Assembly (NCBI GenBank): GCA_017792445.1
Contig: CP051232.1
Coordinates: 4,190,001 to 4,254,000, forward strand
DNA length: 64,000 nt
Source of the DNA: Maritimibacter sp.
GTDB lineage: Bacteria; Pseudomonadota; Alphaproteobacteria; Rhodobacterales; Rhodobacteraceae
Reading direction: 5' to 3'
Made by a program: the position numbers and the translations under genes. Position 1 is the stretch's first letter. Every line of letters begins with the position of its first letter. The notes beneath the pieces were generated by a model. That model was not told the origin of the DNA, did no database searches, and worked only from the letters and a program-made list of their open reading frames with translations. Below, piece by piece: positions 30,402 to 39,665 of this stretch.

Positions 30402-31727
30402 ATGAAACGCTTCGCGCTGGCATGCGCCGTGGTGGCGGGCGCCGCGCCGGTCATGGCAGAGATGCTGACCGGCGCGATGGACACGCTGCCGCCCCCCGTA
30501 ACCGACGCCGACTACGCCGAGGTCTCAGAGGACAGGGCCGCGCTGGGGCAACTGCTGTTCTACGATCCGATCCTGTCGGGCAACCGCAACATCTCTTGCG
30601 CCACCTGCCACCACCCCCGTTTCGGCACCTCGGACGGGCTGTCGCTGGGGATCGGCGAGGGCGGCATCGGTCTGGGCCCGGACCGGACGCTCGACCCCGA
30701 CAACCCGCCCGAGGAACGTATCCCGCGCAACGCCACCGGTCTGTGGAACCTTGGTGCCCACGAGTTCACCGTGATGTTCCACGACGGGCGGATCGAGGCC
30801 GACCCGACCCGCGCCAGCGGCATCCGCACGCCGCTGGAAGACGACATGACGATGGGGTTCGACAACATCCTGTCGGCACAGACCATGTTCCCGGTGCTGT
30901 CGCAGGACGAGATGGCGGGGCACTACGGCGAGAACGACATCAGCAAGCTGGCGCGTCAGGGCCGCATCACCGGGGACGGCGGCGCTTGGGACGTGCTGGC
31001 GAACCGGGTGGCCGCGATCCCCGTCTACCGGGAGATGTTCGAGGGCACGTTCCCCGAGATCGCCGCCGGGCGCGAGATCGCCTTCACCGACATTTCCAAC
31101 GTGATCGCCGCCTTCATCGCCTTCGAGTGGCGGTCGGACGACAGCCCGTTCGACGCGCATCTGCGCGGCGAGACAGCACTGGACGGCGACGCGCTGCGGG
31201 GGATGGAGCTGTTTTACGGTGCGGCGGGCTGTTCCACCTGCCATGCGGGCAAGTTCCAGACCGACCACGGGTTTCACGCGATGGCGGTGCCGCAGATCGG
31301 CCCCGGCAAGCGTGCCCGGTTCGAAAGCCACGCCCGCGACGACGGGCGGATGCGTGTCAGCGGACGGCCCGAGGACGCCTTCCGGTTCCGCACGCCCTCG
31401 CTGCGCAACGTGGCCCTGACCGCGCCATACGGGCATGACGGCGCTTACCGAGACCTGGCGGCCTTCGTCGAAGCGCATTCCGCCGGGCCGGGGACTTACG
31501 ACACGTCGCAGGCGGTGCTGCCCGAGATGCCGGGTGCGCATGACTGGAACGCCCTGCCCGATGCGGAGGCCCTGTCCGACGCCTACGAAGGCCCCGGCGT
31601 CGTGCTGCCGCCCGAGGACGTGACCGCGCTGGTCGCATTCCTCGAAGCGCTGACCGGCGCGGGCGCCCTGCCCGGCCGTCTTGGCGTGCCTGACGCGGTG
31701 CCCAGCGGGCTGGACGTCGACCGCTAG
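30402..31727 (+). CDS. di-haem cytochrome c peroxidase / MauG family protein
   Basis: A 441-residue periplasmic protein with a signal peptide (MKRFALACAVVAGAAPVMA) and two c-type haem sites: CATCH at residues 66-70 and CSTCH at 277-281. Between them are LGQLLFYDPILSGNRNISC and family phrases such as RNATGLWNLG; TPSLRNVALTAPYGHDGAY follows the second haem. Members reduce hydrogen peroxide or, as MauG, modify partner proteins oxidatively. It is longer than classical CcpA (about 320-350) and closer to MauG-like forms. The stop codon lies within CTAG shared with the stop of the convergent CRTAC1 gene. Confidence 0.88.
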   Translation: MKRFALACAVVAGAAPVMAEMLTGAMDTLPPPVTDADYAEVSEDRAALGQLLFYDPILSGNRNISCATCHHPRFGTSDGLSLGIGEGGIGLGPDRTLDPDNPPEERIPRNATGLWNLGAHEFTVMFHDGRIEADPTRASGIRTPLEDDMTMGFDNILSAQTMFPVLSQDEMAGHYGENDISKLARQGRITGDGGAWDVLANRVAAIPVYREMFEGTFPEIAAGREIAFTDISNVIAAFIAFEWRSDDSPFDAHLRGETALDGDALRGMELFYGAAGCSTCHAGKFQTDHGFHAMAVPQIGPGKRARFESHARDDGRMRVSGRPEDAFRFRTPSLRNVALTAPYGHDGAYRDLAAFVEAHSAGPGTYDTSQAVLPEMPGAHDWNALPDAEALSDAYEGPGVVLPPEDVTALVAFLEALTGAGALPGRLGVPDAVPSGLDVDR

Positions 31728-33244
31728 CGGCGGACAGTCACCGTCCCGTTCACCTGGACCGTTCTCCAGTCGGTCACGGTCCCATCCGGCCACGTGACCC
31801 GCACCTCGGCGCTGTCCGCCGTGCCGAGGCCGAAATGCAGCGGCACCGCGCTGCCGCCAGCATGGCCGCCGCCGACCGTGACCTCTTGCGTGCGGATGCC
31901 GGACGCGTCGCGCAACTCGACCCACGCCCCGACCGCGCGGGTGTTCGCGCCCTCGTGTTGCAGGTCCACGGCGACCCAGTTCCCCGCGCCCTCGGTCGTG
32001 TTCTGCCACAACTCCATCGGCGCGCGGCGGTTGATGACGACAAGATCGGCCAGCCCGTCACGGTTCAGGTCGGCCAGCGCCGCCCCGCGAGAACGATCTG
32101 TGGTGGCGATGCCCGCAAGACCCGCTGTCTCGGCGAAGGTGCCGTCGGGCTGCCCCATCAACAGGTTGTTGGGGTCGCGCATGGCAAGGTCGGGCATCTG
32201 GTCGACGTTGCCCTTGGCGATGAAAATGTCCGACAACCCGTCGTTGTCCACGTCCCCGAAGGCCGCGTGCCACCCGGTCGAGGGGCGTCCGTCGTCGCCG
32301 GTGAAGGGCCTGTGCGCGGTCGCGCCGGTGGCATAGGGCGCGCGTCGGTAGCCTTCGGACGTGGCGAATTGCAGAAGCTGGTCGCCCATCGACGTCAGCA
32401 TCACCTCGGGGCGCCCGTCCCCGGTCAGGTCGCGGGCGGCGATGCCCATGCCCCAGATCGACACGTCCTCCCACCCGTCGCCTGCGTCGAGGAACCGGCC
32501 CTCCTCCGGGCGGTACATCTGTTCCTGTCCGCCACGCAGGTAGTAGTGGCGGTCGTTCGACAGCCACAGGTCCGCCCGCCCGCGCCGGAACCAGTCCGAG
32601 AACAGGATGGACAGGGTGCAATAGCCCGGCGACAGCGGCGCATCGGGGCCATAGCCCCGTCCGACCGGACGGTAGAGCATGCTGTCGTCGCAGGCTCCGA
32701 ACGGCCCCTCGGGGTCGTCCCGGTCGACGTAGTTCCCGACCGCCAGCGTCGGCCAGTCCGCGCCGGGCTCCCATGTCGCCGAGAAGGCGGTGCTCCAGCG
32801 GTCGCCGGACACTAGGCCCCAGTCGGCGGTCGCGTCGGTGAAGCGGCAGTCGCCCTGCCCCTTCAGGAACACGTTCGGCCCCGCCCGCAGCACGGCAAGG
32901 TCCAAGAGCCCGTCACTGTCGAGGTCCAGCGGATAGGCTCCGGTGACCCCGGTCAGCGCCGGAACCTCTCCCTCGGTGAAGCGCAGGTCGCCGCCTGCCG
33001 CGGTCGTCGCGTTCAGAAACAGCCGGGCCGGGTTCTCGCCGCCCGCCGCGAACAGCTCGGGGAAGCCGTCGTCGTTGCAGTCGAACACAGCGACGCCGCC
33101 GCCCACGAAATGCTCCCACCCGCCGTCATAGACATGGGACACCGGCAGCGCGTCGCGGCGATCGACGAAAGACGGCGGTCCGGCCAGCGCGGGGGCGCAG
33201 GACATGGCCAGCACCGCCATCGTCAGGCTGTGTCGCAAGATCAT
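31724..33244 (-). CDS. CRTAC1 family secreted protein (FG-GAP/VCBS and ASPIC/UnbV)
   Basis: A 506-residue secreted or periplasmic protein. The signal peptide is MILRHSLTMAVLAMSCAPALA, preceded by a GGGGAGGA ribosome site at the chosen ATG. Several calcium-loop FG-GAP repeats are seen (DCNDDGFPELFAAGG near 60; LDSDGLLDLAVLRAG; DNDGLSDIFIAKGN; LNRDGLADLVVINR). A C-terminal ASPIC/UnbV-like segment carries VRVTWPDGTVTDW. The expected fold is an integrin-like beta-propeller. The function is unknown. Convergence with the MauG-like peroxidase gene, sharing a CTAG, suggests a functional pair (inference). Confidence 0.85.
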   Translation of the reverse strand: MILRHSLTMAVLAMSCAPALAGPPSFVDRRDALPVSHVYDGGWEHFVGGGVAVFDCNDDGFPELFAAGGENPARLFLNATTAAGGDLRFTEGEVPALTGVTGAYPLDLDSDGLLDLAVLRAGPNVFLKGQGDCRFTDATADWGLVSGDRWSTAFSATWEPGADWPTLAVGNYVDRDDPEGPFGACDDSMLYRPVGRGYGPDAPLSPGYCTLSILFSDWFRRGRADLWLSNDRHYYLRGGQEQMYRPEEGRFLDAGDGWEDVSIWGMGIAARDLTGDGRPEVMLTSMGDQLLQFATSEGYRRAPYATGATAHRPFTGDDGRPSTGWHAAFGDVDNDGLSDIFIAKGNVDQMPDLAMRDPNNLLMGQPDGTFAETAGLAGIATTDRSRGAALADLNRDGLADLVVINRRAPMELWQNTTEGAGNWVAVDLQHEGANTRAVGAWVELRDASGIRTQEVTVGGGHAGGSAVPLHFGLGTADSAEVRVTWPDGTVTDWRTVQVNGTVTVRR

Positions 33245-33370
33245 GGCTCGGTCTCCTCCCCGGCAGGGCCACGGCCCTGACCGGAGTTCAGGCAAAACCG
33301 CGCCGGGGATCAACCCCCGATGCGCCGCAGGCATGCCATTGCCCGCGACACAAAGGCTGAAATTTGTTTT

Positions 33371-33400
33371 TTGAACGTCGCAAATCCTGTGCAATGTTAG
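33371..33400 (+). promoter_or_regulatory. candidate sigma-70 promoter of xylFHG
   Basis: TTGAAC (33371-33376) and TGTTAG (33395-33400) are separated by 18 bases in a locally AT-rich stretch upstream of xylF. The hexamers match the consensus only partly. The position, about 55 bases ahead of the ATG, fits the operon's 5' end. Confidence 0.3.
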
Positions 33401-33405
33401 CGATA

Positions 33406-33438
33406 GCCGGTTCGCAACCGGCCCGCCCCACGGGGCGG
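33406..33438 (+). promoter_or_regulatory. two tandem inverted repeats in the xylF leader
   Basis: GCCGGTT-CGC-AACCGGC (33406-33422) is directly followed by CCGCCCC-AC-GGGGCGG (33423-33438). Both have seven-base perfect arms. They end just before the GGGAGGAG ribosome site of xylF. They could be operator half-sites or leader hairpins controlling stability or translation; nothing in the sequence decides which. Confidence 0.5.
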
Positions 33439-33455
33439 ACAAACGGGAGGAGACA

Positions 33456-34481
33456 ATGCGAAACATTCTTACACTGGCCGCCACCGCGGCCATGGCCGCA
33501 GGCTTTGCAACCACTGCCCTGGCCCAGACCGTCGGCGTGAGCTGGTCCAACTTCCAGGAAGAGCGCTGGAAGCGGGACGAAGGCGCGATCCGCGCGGTTC
33601 TGGACGCCGCGGGCGCCACCTACATCTCGACCGACGCCCAATCCTCGGCAAGCAAGCAGCTGGCCGATATCGAAAGCCTGATGGCGCAGGGCGTCGACGT
33701 GCTGATCGTGCTGGCGCAGGATACCGAGGCGATCATTCCCGCCGTGCAGGCTGCCGCCGACGAAGGCATCCCGGTCATCGCCTATGACCGTCTGATCGAG
33801 GACGACCGCGCCTTCTATCTGACCTTCGACAACGTCGAGGTCGGCCGGATGCAGGCCCGCGCCGTGCTCGAGGCGGCGCCGGAAGGCAACTACGTGATGA
33901 TCAAGGGTTCGTCGACCGACCCGAACGCCGACTTCCTGCGCGGCGGCCAGCAGGAGGTCCTGCAGGCGGCAATCGACGAGGGCAAGATCACCATCGTGGG
34001 CGAAGCCTATACCGACGGCTGGATCCCGGCCAACGCGCAGCGGAACATGGAACAGATCCTGACCGCCGAGGACAACAACGTCGACGCCGTCGTCGCCTCG
34101 AACGACGGCACCGCCGGCGGCGTGGTCGCGGCGCTGACGGCGCAGGGCATGGAAGGCATCCCGGTTTCGGGTCAGGACGGCGACCTTGCCGCACTGAACC
34201 GCGTGGCGCTGGGCACCCAGACCGTCAGCGTCTGGAAGGACGCGCGCGAGCTGGGCAAGAACGCCGGCGAGATCGCGCTGGCGCTGGCCGGCGGCACCGA
34301 GATGGCGGATATCGACGGCGCCGAGTCGTGGACCTCGCCCTCGGGCACCACGATGACCGCGAAGTTCCTCGCGCCGATCCCGATCACCATCGACAACCTC
34401 GATGTCGTGGTCGACGCGGGCTGGATCGACATGGAAACCCTATGCCAGGGCGTTTCCGACGGACCGGCGATCTGCAACTGA
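33456..34481 (+). CDS. xylF: xylose-type ABC transporter substrate-binding protein XylF
   Basis: A 341-residue periplasmic binding protein. The signal peptide (1-23, ending TALAQ) is followed by the XylF-like opening VGVSWSNFQEERWKRDEGAI (Arg and Lys there contact pentose in the E. coli protein). Further on are DVLIVLAQDTEAIIPAVQAAADEG, IAYDRLIEDDRAFYLTFDNVEVG and NDGTAGGVVAALTAQG. A GGGAGGAG site precedes the ATG. It heads an operon with xylH and xylG. No xylose isomerase, xylulokinase or XylR is in the window, so the sugar is assigned by similarity only. Confidence 0.9.
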   Translation: MRNILTLAATAAMAAGFATTALAQTVGVSWSNFQEERWKRDEGAIRAVLDAAGATYISTDAQSSASKQLADIESLMAQGVDVLIVLAQDTEAIIPAVQAAADEGIPVIAYDRLIEDDRAFYLTFDNVEVGRMQARAVLEAAPEGNYVMIKGSSTDPNADFLRGGQQEVLQAAIDEGKITIVGEAYTDGWIPANAQRNMEQILTAEDNNVDAVVASNDGTAGGVVAALTAQGMEGIPVSGQDGDLAALNRVALGTQTVSVWKDARELGKNAGEIALALAGGTEMADIDGAESWTSPSGTTMTAKFLAPIPITIDNLDVVVDAGWIDMETLCQGVSDGPAICN

Positions 34482-34502
34482 CGGCCCCTGCCTGACCTCA
34501 AG

Positions 34503-34529
34503 CGCCTCCGCCGGTTTCCGGCGGGGGCG
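34503..34529 (+). terminator. intercistronic hairpin between xylF and xylH
   Basis: CGCCTCCGCCGG (34503-34514) pairs with CCGGCGGGGGCG (34518-34529), a 12-bp stem with one G-U pair and a TTT loop. There is no U-tract, so it more likely protects the xylF message or acts as a partial attenuator than fully terminates transcription. Confidence 0.6.
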
Positions 34530-34560
34530 TCCCGTTCCTTGTGACACCCGGACATACGCG

Positions 34561-35862
34561 ATGAGCGACAGCACCCGATCCGTGAGCGAACCGACACGGA
34601 CCACCAAGCGCAACCTTCTGGCGACGCTGGAAATCGACACCCGGCTTCTGGGCATGATCGGCGCGTTCATCGCCGTCTGCCTTGTGTTCAACTTCCTGAC
34701 CGACGGGCGCTTTCTGACGCCGCGCAACATTTTCAACCTGACGATCCAGACCGTCTCGGTCGCGCTGATGGCGACGGGCATGGTCTTCGTGATCGTCACC
34801 CGCAATATCGACCTGTCGGTCGGCTCGCTGCTGGCGACCTGCAGCGCCATCATGGCGATGATGCAGACGGTCGTCGTGCCGAACGTGATGGGCTTCGGGC
34901 TGGAACATCCGCTGATCGCGCCGCTGGCGGTCATCGTGGGCCTTGCCGCCGGGGCGGTCATCGGCGCGTTTCAGGGCTGGCTGATCGGCTATCTCACGAT
35001 CCCCGCCTTCATCGTGACACTGGGCGGGCTGTTCGTCTGGCGCAACGTGGCGTGGCACCTGACCAACGGCCAGACCATCGGTCCGCTGGACAACAACTTC
35101 CAGCTTCTCGGCGGCATCAACGGCACGCTGGGCGAAACCGGAAGCTGGGTGTTCGGCGTGCTTGCCGTGGCGGCGACGCTGTACGCGCTGGTCGCGGCGC
35201 GCCGGTCCAAGGTCCGCCACGACTTCCAGGTCAAACCGGTCTGGGCCGAGGTCGTGATCGGCGCGATTGCGACCGTCGCCATCCTTGGCTTCGTGGCGAT
35301 CCTGAACGCCTACGACATCCCCACCCGCCGCCTGCAACGCAGCTTCGAGGATCAGGGCCTTGTCATGCCCGAGGGATACACCGCGGGCTACGGCATCCCC
35401 TATTCGGTGCTGCTGCTGATCCTCGTGGCGCTGGTGATGATGATGGTCGCCCGCCGCACCCGGCTCGGCCGTTATATCTTCGCGACCGGCGGCAATCCGG
35501 AAGCGGCGCAACTGTCGGGCATCAACACCCGCGCGCTGACGATCAAGGTGTTCATGATCATGGGCATCCTGTGCGCCCTGTCGGCCATCGTCGCCAGCGC
35601 CCGCCTGACCTTCCACACCAACGACATAGGCACGCTGGACGAACTGCGCGTCATCGCGGCGGCGGTCATCGGCGGCACCGCTCTGGCGGGCGGCGTCGGC
35701 ACGATCTATGGCGCCATTCTCGGCGCGCTGATCATGCAGTCGCTTCAGTCCGGCATGGCGATGGTGGGCGTGGACGCGCCCTATCAGAACATCGTCGTCG
35801 GCATCGTGCTGGTGCTCGCCGTCTATGTCGACATCGTCTATCGCAAGCGCACGGGGAGCTGA
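34561..35862 (+). CDS. xylH: xylose-type ABC transporter permease XylH
   Basis: A 433-residue inner-membrane permease of the ribose/xylose class. Visible are ATGMVFVIVTRNIDLSVGSLLA (near residue 75), GLFVWRNVAWHLTNGQTIGPL, and the late GGNPEAAQLSGINTRALTIKVF segment that contacts the ATPase. A long insert between helices, including HDFQVKPVWAEVVIG, is also typical of XylH. The ATG at 34561 follows the hairpin; xylG begins four bases after the stop. Confidence 0.92.
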   Translation: MSDSTRSVSEPTRTTKRNLLATLEIDTRLLGMIGAFIAVCLVFNFLTDGRFLTPRNIFNLTIQTVSVALMATGMVFVIVTRNIDLSVGSLLATCSAIMAMMQTVVVPNVMGFGLEHPLIAPLAVIVGLAAGAVIGAFQGWLIGYLTIPAFIVTLGGLFVWRNVAWHLTNGQTIGPLDNNFQLLGGINGTLGETGSWVFGVLAVAATLYALVAARRSKVRHDFQVKPVWAEVVIGAIATVAILGFVAILNAYDIPTRRLQRSFEDQGLVMPEGYTAGYGIPYSVLLLILVALVMMMVARRTRLGRYIFATGGNPEAAQLSGINTRALTIKVFMIMGILCALSAIVASARLTFHTNDIGTLDELRVIAAAVIGGTALAGGVGTIYGAILGALIMQSLQSGMAMVGVDAPYQNIVVGIVLVLAVYVDIVYRKRTGS

Positions 35863-35865
35863 CCC

Positions 35866-36636
35866 ATGGCATCCGAGATCGACCGCACCGGAACGCCGCT
35901 CGTCGAGCTGAGCGACCTCTGCAAGGCCTTCGGCGGCATCAACGCCGTCGACCACGTGTCCATCGACCTCTACCCCGGAGAGGTGGTGGGCGTGCTGGGC
36001 CACAATGGCGCCGGCAAATCGGTGCTGATGAAGATGCTGTCGGGCGCACTGTCGCGCGACAGCGGCGAGATCTGGGTCAACGGCGAGAAGGCCGAGATCA
36101 ACAGCCCCCGCGACGCGCGGCGCTACCAGATCGAGACGATCTACCAGTACCTCGCCCTGGCCGACAATCTGGACGCGGCGCAGAACCTGTTCCTCGGACG
36201 CGAGATCGTCACGCCGCTGGGATTCGTGGACGACGCGAAGATGGAGGCCGAGACCCGCAAGATCATGGGTCGCCTGACGCCCAACTTCCGGCGCTACAAC
36301 ACGCCCGTTGCTGGGCTGTCGGGCGGACAGCGGCAGTCGGTCGCGATCTCGCGCGCGGTGTATTTCAACGCCAAGATCCTGATCATGGACGAACCCACCG
36401 CCGCCCTCGGGGTCGAGGAAACGCGGATGGTCGCCGAACTGATCGACGAGTTGAAAAAGCAGGGCATCGGCATCTTCCTGATCGACCACGACATCCACCA
36501 GGTGAAGGCCCTGTGCGACCGGGCCAGCGTGATGAAGAACGGCCAACTGGTCGGCACGGTCGAGGTCGACAAGGTCACCGAGGACGACCTGCTGGGCATG
36601 ATCATCCTCGGCAAGAAGCCCGAGGTCGCGGCCTGA
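35866..36636 (+). CDS. xylG: sugar ABC transporter ATPase, single-domain (XylG-like)
   Basis: A 256-residue ATPase: Walker A GHNGAGKS (near 45), Q-loop IETIYQYLALADNL, signature LSGGQRQ (near 148), Walker B ILIMDEPTAAL and H-loop LIDHDIH. XylG of E. coli and most ribose/xylose ATPases carry two fused ATPase domains (about 500 residues); this protein has one, as in the FrcA-type sugar ATPases. The transporter is therefore probably built with two copies of this subunit. It follows xylH by three bases and is convergent with ugpC. Confidence 0.88.
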   Translation: MASEIDRTGTPLVELSDLCKAFGGINAVDHVSIDLYPGEVVGVLGHNGAGKSVLMKMLSGALSRDSGEIWVNGEKAEINSPRDARRYQIETIYQYLALADNLDAAQNLFLGREIVTPLGFVDDAKMEAETRKIMGRLTPNFRRYNTPVAGLSGGQRQSVAISRAVYFNAKILIMDEPTAALGVEETRMVAELIDELKKQGIGIFLIDHDIHQVKALCDRASVMKNGQLVGTVEVDKVTEDDLLGMIILGKKPEVAA

Positions 36637-36645
36637 GCTGACGCC

Positions 36646-37719
36646 TCAGACGGCGTGCGCCAGCCCCGTCGCCGCGGCGGCAAGGTCGATGCGGCGGCCG
36701 GTGTCCCTGGCGAACAGGTGGATCTTGCCCGGCGTCGCCGCGACATGCACCGTCTCGCCAAGCTCGGAGGCGCTGCTGTCGGCGATGGCGATGGGCTGGC
36801 CCGCCACCTCGCCGTGGATGATCCGCTGCGCGCCCAGTTCCTCGACATGCTCGACCGCCACCGGCAGACCGGTGGACGCGAGGGACAGGTCTTCGGGGCG
36901 CAGGCCAAGCGTGACCGGACCGGCGTCGGTCGCAGCGGGCGCGATGTCGTGGCTTCCCACCAGAACCCTGCCCGCTTCGACGCGGGCGTCGATCAGGTTC
37001 ATCGCGGGCGAGCCGATGAACGACGCCACGAAGACCGACGCGGGCTTGTGGTAGACCTCCAGCGGCGCGCCGATCTGTTCCACCCGGCCGCCGTTCAGCA
37101 CCACCAGCCGGTCGGCCAGCGTCATCGCCTCAAGCTGGTCGTGCGTCACGTAAAGCGAGGTGGTGCCCAATCGGCGCTGAAGCCGCCGGATTTCGCCCCG
37201 CATCGACACGCGCAGCTTGGCGTCGAGGTTCGACAGCGGTTCGTCGAACAGGAAGGCGGCGGGCTGGCGCACGATGGCGCGGCCCATGGCGACGCGCTGG
37301 CGCTGACCGCCCGACAGGGCGCGCGGCTTGCGGTCAAGGTACGGGTCCAGTTCCAGCATCCGCGACGCCTCGGCCACGCGCTCGGCGATCACGGACTTGG
37401 TCTCGCCCCGGTTCTTCAGCCCGTAGGCCATGTTGTCGCGCACGTTCATGTGCGGATAAAGCGCGTAGTTCTGGAACACCATCGCGATGTCGCGGTCGGC
37501 CGGCTCCAGCCGGTTCACGACACGGTCGCCGATCCGCACATCGCCATGGGTGACGCTTTCCAGTCCCGCCACCATACGCAGCAGGGTGGACTTGCCGCAG
37601 CCCGAGGGGCCGACCAGCACGATGAACTCGCCGTCCGCGATCTCGATGTTCACGTCGCGCACCGCGTCGACGCCGCCGGCATAGGTCTTGCCCACGCTGG
37701 TGAGAGAGAGATGTGCCAT
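36646..37719 (-). CDS. ugpC: UgpC-type ABC transporter ATPase
   Basis: A 357-residue ATPase of the CUT1 (sugar/glycerol-phosphate) class. It has Walker [10 protein letters not shown] (near 37), signature [19 protein letters not shown] (near 134), Walker [17 protein letters not shown], and a C-terminal MalK-like regulatory TOBE region ([12 protein letters not shown] near 275). The start shares one base with the ugpE stop (TGATG). It is the last gene of ugpBAEC. CUT1 ATPases often serve several sugar importers, so it may be shared. Confidence 0.9.
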   Translation of the reverse strand: MAHLSLTSVGKTYAGGVDAVRDVNIEIADGEFIVLVGPSGCGKSTLLRMVAGLESVTHGDVRIGDRVVNRLEPADRDIAMVFQNYALYPHMNVRDNMAYGLKNRGETKSVIAERVAEASRMLELDPYLDRKPRALSGGQRQRVAMGRAIVRQPAAFLFDEPLSNLDAKLRVSMRGEIRRLQRRLGTTSLYVTHDQLEAMTLADRLVVLNGGRVEQIGAPLEVYHKPASVFVASFIGSPAMNLIDARVEAGRVLVGSHDIAPAATDAGPVTLGLRPEDLSLASTGLPVAVEHVEELGAQRIIHGEVAGQPIAIADSSASELGETVHVAATPGKIHLFARDTGRRIDLAAAATGLAHAV

Positions 37720-38561
37720 CACTTGTCGCTTTCCGTCAGGCCCTTGATGAACATGCGCTGGAAGATGACCACAACCGCGACCGGCGGGACCATCGCCAGC
37801 ACCGCAAGGGCGAAGGCTTCGTTGTAGTCGGGGATCTGGCTGCCGACCCAGACCTGCAGGATCGACTTGATCCCGCGCATGAGCGTGTAGAACGTCTCGT
37901 CCGTCGTCATCAGCAGCGGCCAGAGGTATTGGTTCCAGCCGTAGATGAACATGATGATGAAGATCGCCGCCATCATCGTGCGCGACAGCGGCACGAGGAT
38001 ATCGATGAAGAACTTCACCGGCCCCGCCCCGTCGATCCGCGCCGCTTCCAGCAACTCGTCCGGCACCGACTTGAAGAACTGGCGGAAGAAGAACGTGCCG
38101 GTGGCCGAGGCCAGCAGCGGCACGATCAGACCGGTGTAGGTGTTCAGCAGGCCCAGCGTCGACATCACCTGGTACGAGGGCATGATCCGCACTTCCAGCG
38201 GCAGCAGCAGCGTGGTGAAGATCGCCCAGAAGATCACGGTGGCGAAGCGGAAGCGGAAGTAGACCAGCGCATAGGCCGCCATCATCGACAGCACGATCTT
38301 TCCGACCGCAAAGCCGATCCCCATGATCATCGAGTTCATCAGCATCCTGAGACCGGTGACGTCGCCCGTGAAGCCTCCGCGCGCGGTCAGGACCTTGGTG
38401 TAGGTCGGTCCCGCGTTGTCGCCGGGGGTCAGGAACAGGCCGTTCGAGTGAATGTCGATCGCCGTGTGGGTCGAGGACATCAGCGCCATGAATACCGGCA
38501 GGCACAGAAACAGCGTACCGAGGATCAGGATCAGGTGGTCGAAGGGTTTGATTTTCTGCAT
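37719..38561 (-). CDS. ugpE: glycerol-3-phosphate-type ABC permease UgpE
   Basis: A 280-residue permease with six transmembrane helices. The cytoplasmic EAA loop ([22 protein letters not shown], around residues 190-211) contacts Ugp[14 protein letters not shown] and the C-terminal [10 protein letters not shown] resemble UgpE. It starts four bases after the ugpA stop. Confidence 0.9.
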   Translation of the reverse strand: MQKIKPFDHLILILGTLFLCLPVFMALMSSTHTAIDIHSNGLFLTPGDNAGPTYTKVLTARGGFTGDVTGLRMLMNSMIMGIGFAVGKIVLSMMAAYALVYFRFRFATVIFWAIFTTLLLPLEVRIMPSYQVMSTLGLLNTYTGLIVPLLASATGTFFFRQFFKSVPDELLEAARIDGAGPVKFFIDILVPLSRTMMAAIFIIMFIYGWNQYLWPLLMTTDETFYTLMRGIKSILQVWVGSQIPDYNEAFALAVLAMVPPVAVVVIFQRMFIKGLTESDK

Positions 38562-38565
38562 CGGA

Positions 38566-39543
38566 TCACCCGTAGTGCACGCGGCGTTCGAGGAAGCGGA
38601 ACTGCACCACGGTGAGCGCCGCGACCACGATCATCAGGATCACCGACTGCGCCGACGAGCCGCCGATGTCGTTACCTTTGAAGCCGTCGAGATAGACCTT
38701 GTAGACCAGCGTCATAGGGTTGTTCGCGGGCTTGTCCTTCACGATCACGTCGATGATCGAGAAGGTGTCGAACATCGTGTAGGTGATGTTGATCACCAGC
38801 AGGAAGAACGCGGTCGGCGCCAGCAGCGGCAGGATGATGTCCTTGAACCTGCGCCAGCCCGAGCGCGCGTCGATCAGCGCCGCCTCGCGCACCGAGACGG
38901 GGACGGACTGAAGCCCCGACAGGAAGAAGATAAAGTTGTAGGGTATCTGCTTCCACACCGCGATGACGGTCAGCGCGAAGGCGGTGTCCCAATAGTCGAT
39001 GCCGACCCGAAGGTCATAGCCGAAGGCGGCGAACAGCTTGGTGAAGGGCCCCATGTGCATGTCGAAGAACATCATGCCGATCAGGCCCGCGACCGGCGGC
39101 GCGATGGCGTAGACCGAGATCAGCAGCGTCTTGTAGGTCTCGGCGCCGCGGATCACCTTGTCGGCCTTGACCGCCAAAAGCAGGCCCAGCCCCAGCGACA
39201 GCGCGGTGACGACAACGCAGAACAGCGCGGTGAACCATGCGGTGCTGGCATACTGGCTGTTGGTGACGGCGTCGGTGTAGTTCTCGAACCCCACGAAGGT
39301 CGACCCGAAACCGAACGGGTCCTCGATATAGAAGGACGAGGTGACGGCCTGCACCGACGGCCAGTAGAAGAAGATGACGACGATGGCGAGCTGCGGCAGC
39401 AGGAAGATCCATGGCGTCAGCGGACGCGAGAACTGCACCCGCTTGGCGGGGTTCGGCGTCTCGGCGAAGTACCAGTCGCTTAGCCGCGCCGATAGGCTGC
39501 GGCGGGGGGCGTCGGGCATGTCGGCAATCGGGGTGTCGGTCAC
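38566..39543 (-). CDS. ugpA: glycerol-3-phosphate-type ABC permease UgpA
   Basis: A 325-residue permease, partner of UgpE. It has a long hydrophilic N-terminus (about 45 residues), then the first helix LLPQLAIVVIFFYWPSVQAV. SFYIEDPFGFGSTFVGFENY is the periplasmic loop typical of UgpA, and REAALIDARSGWRRFKDI is a modified EAA loop. Bacterial UgpA is usually about 295 residues; the extra length is at the N-terminus and could include a few codons before the true start. Confidence 0.9.
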   Translation of the reverse strand: MTDTPIADMPDAPRRSLSARLSDWYFAETPNPAKRVQFSRPLTPWIFLLPQLAIVVIFFYWPSVQAVTSSFYIEDPFGFGSTFVGFENYTDAVTNSQYASTAWFTALFCVVVTALSLGLGLLLAVKADKVIRGAETYKTLLISVYAIAPPVAGLIGMMFFDMHMGPFTKLFAAFGYDLRVGIDYWDTAFALTVIAVWKQIPYNFIFFLSGLQSVPVSVREAALIDARSGWRRFKDIILPLLAPTAFFLLVINITYTMFDTFSIIDVIVKDKPANNPMTLVYKVYLDGFKGNDIGGSSAQSVILMIVVAALTVVQFRFLERRVHYG

Positions 39544-39615
39544 GGCGGGTCCAGCGGGTCTGATGGAATGCGCCCTGCCCTGTCGGTCTTCCCGAGGCGG
39601 TGGCGCTGTATAGGG

Positions 39616-39643
39616 GGAAGCCCGAACCGGGGTCCGGGCTTCC
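39616..39643 (-). terminator. intercistronic hairpin between ugpB and ugpA
   Basis: GGAAGCCCG (39616-39624) and CGGGCTTCC (39635-39643) form a 9-bp stem with a 10-base loop, 22 bases after the ugpB stop on the minus strand. The downstream side is G/C-rich and not U-rich. As at xylF/xylH it probably stabilises the upstream binding-protein message or lowers read-through to the permease genes. Confidence 0.6.
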
Positions 39644-39665
39644 GCATGTCATGTCGCAGACGCGA

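Noticed and set aside
33245-33619. Upstream extension of the CRTAC1 gene
   Set aside because: It would bury the signal peptide and overlap xylF; the ATG at 33244 has a strong ribosome site directly before the signal sequence.
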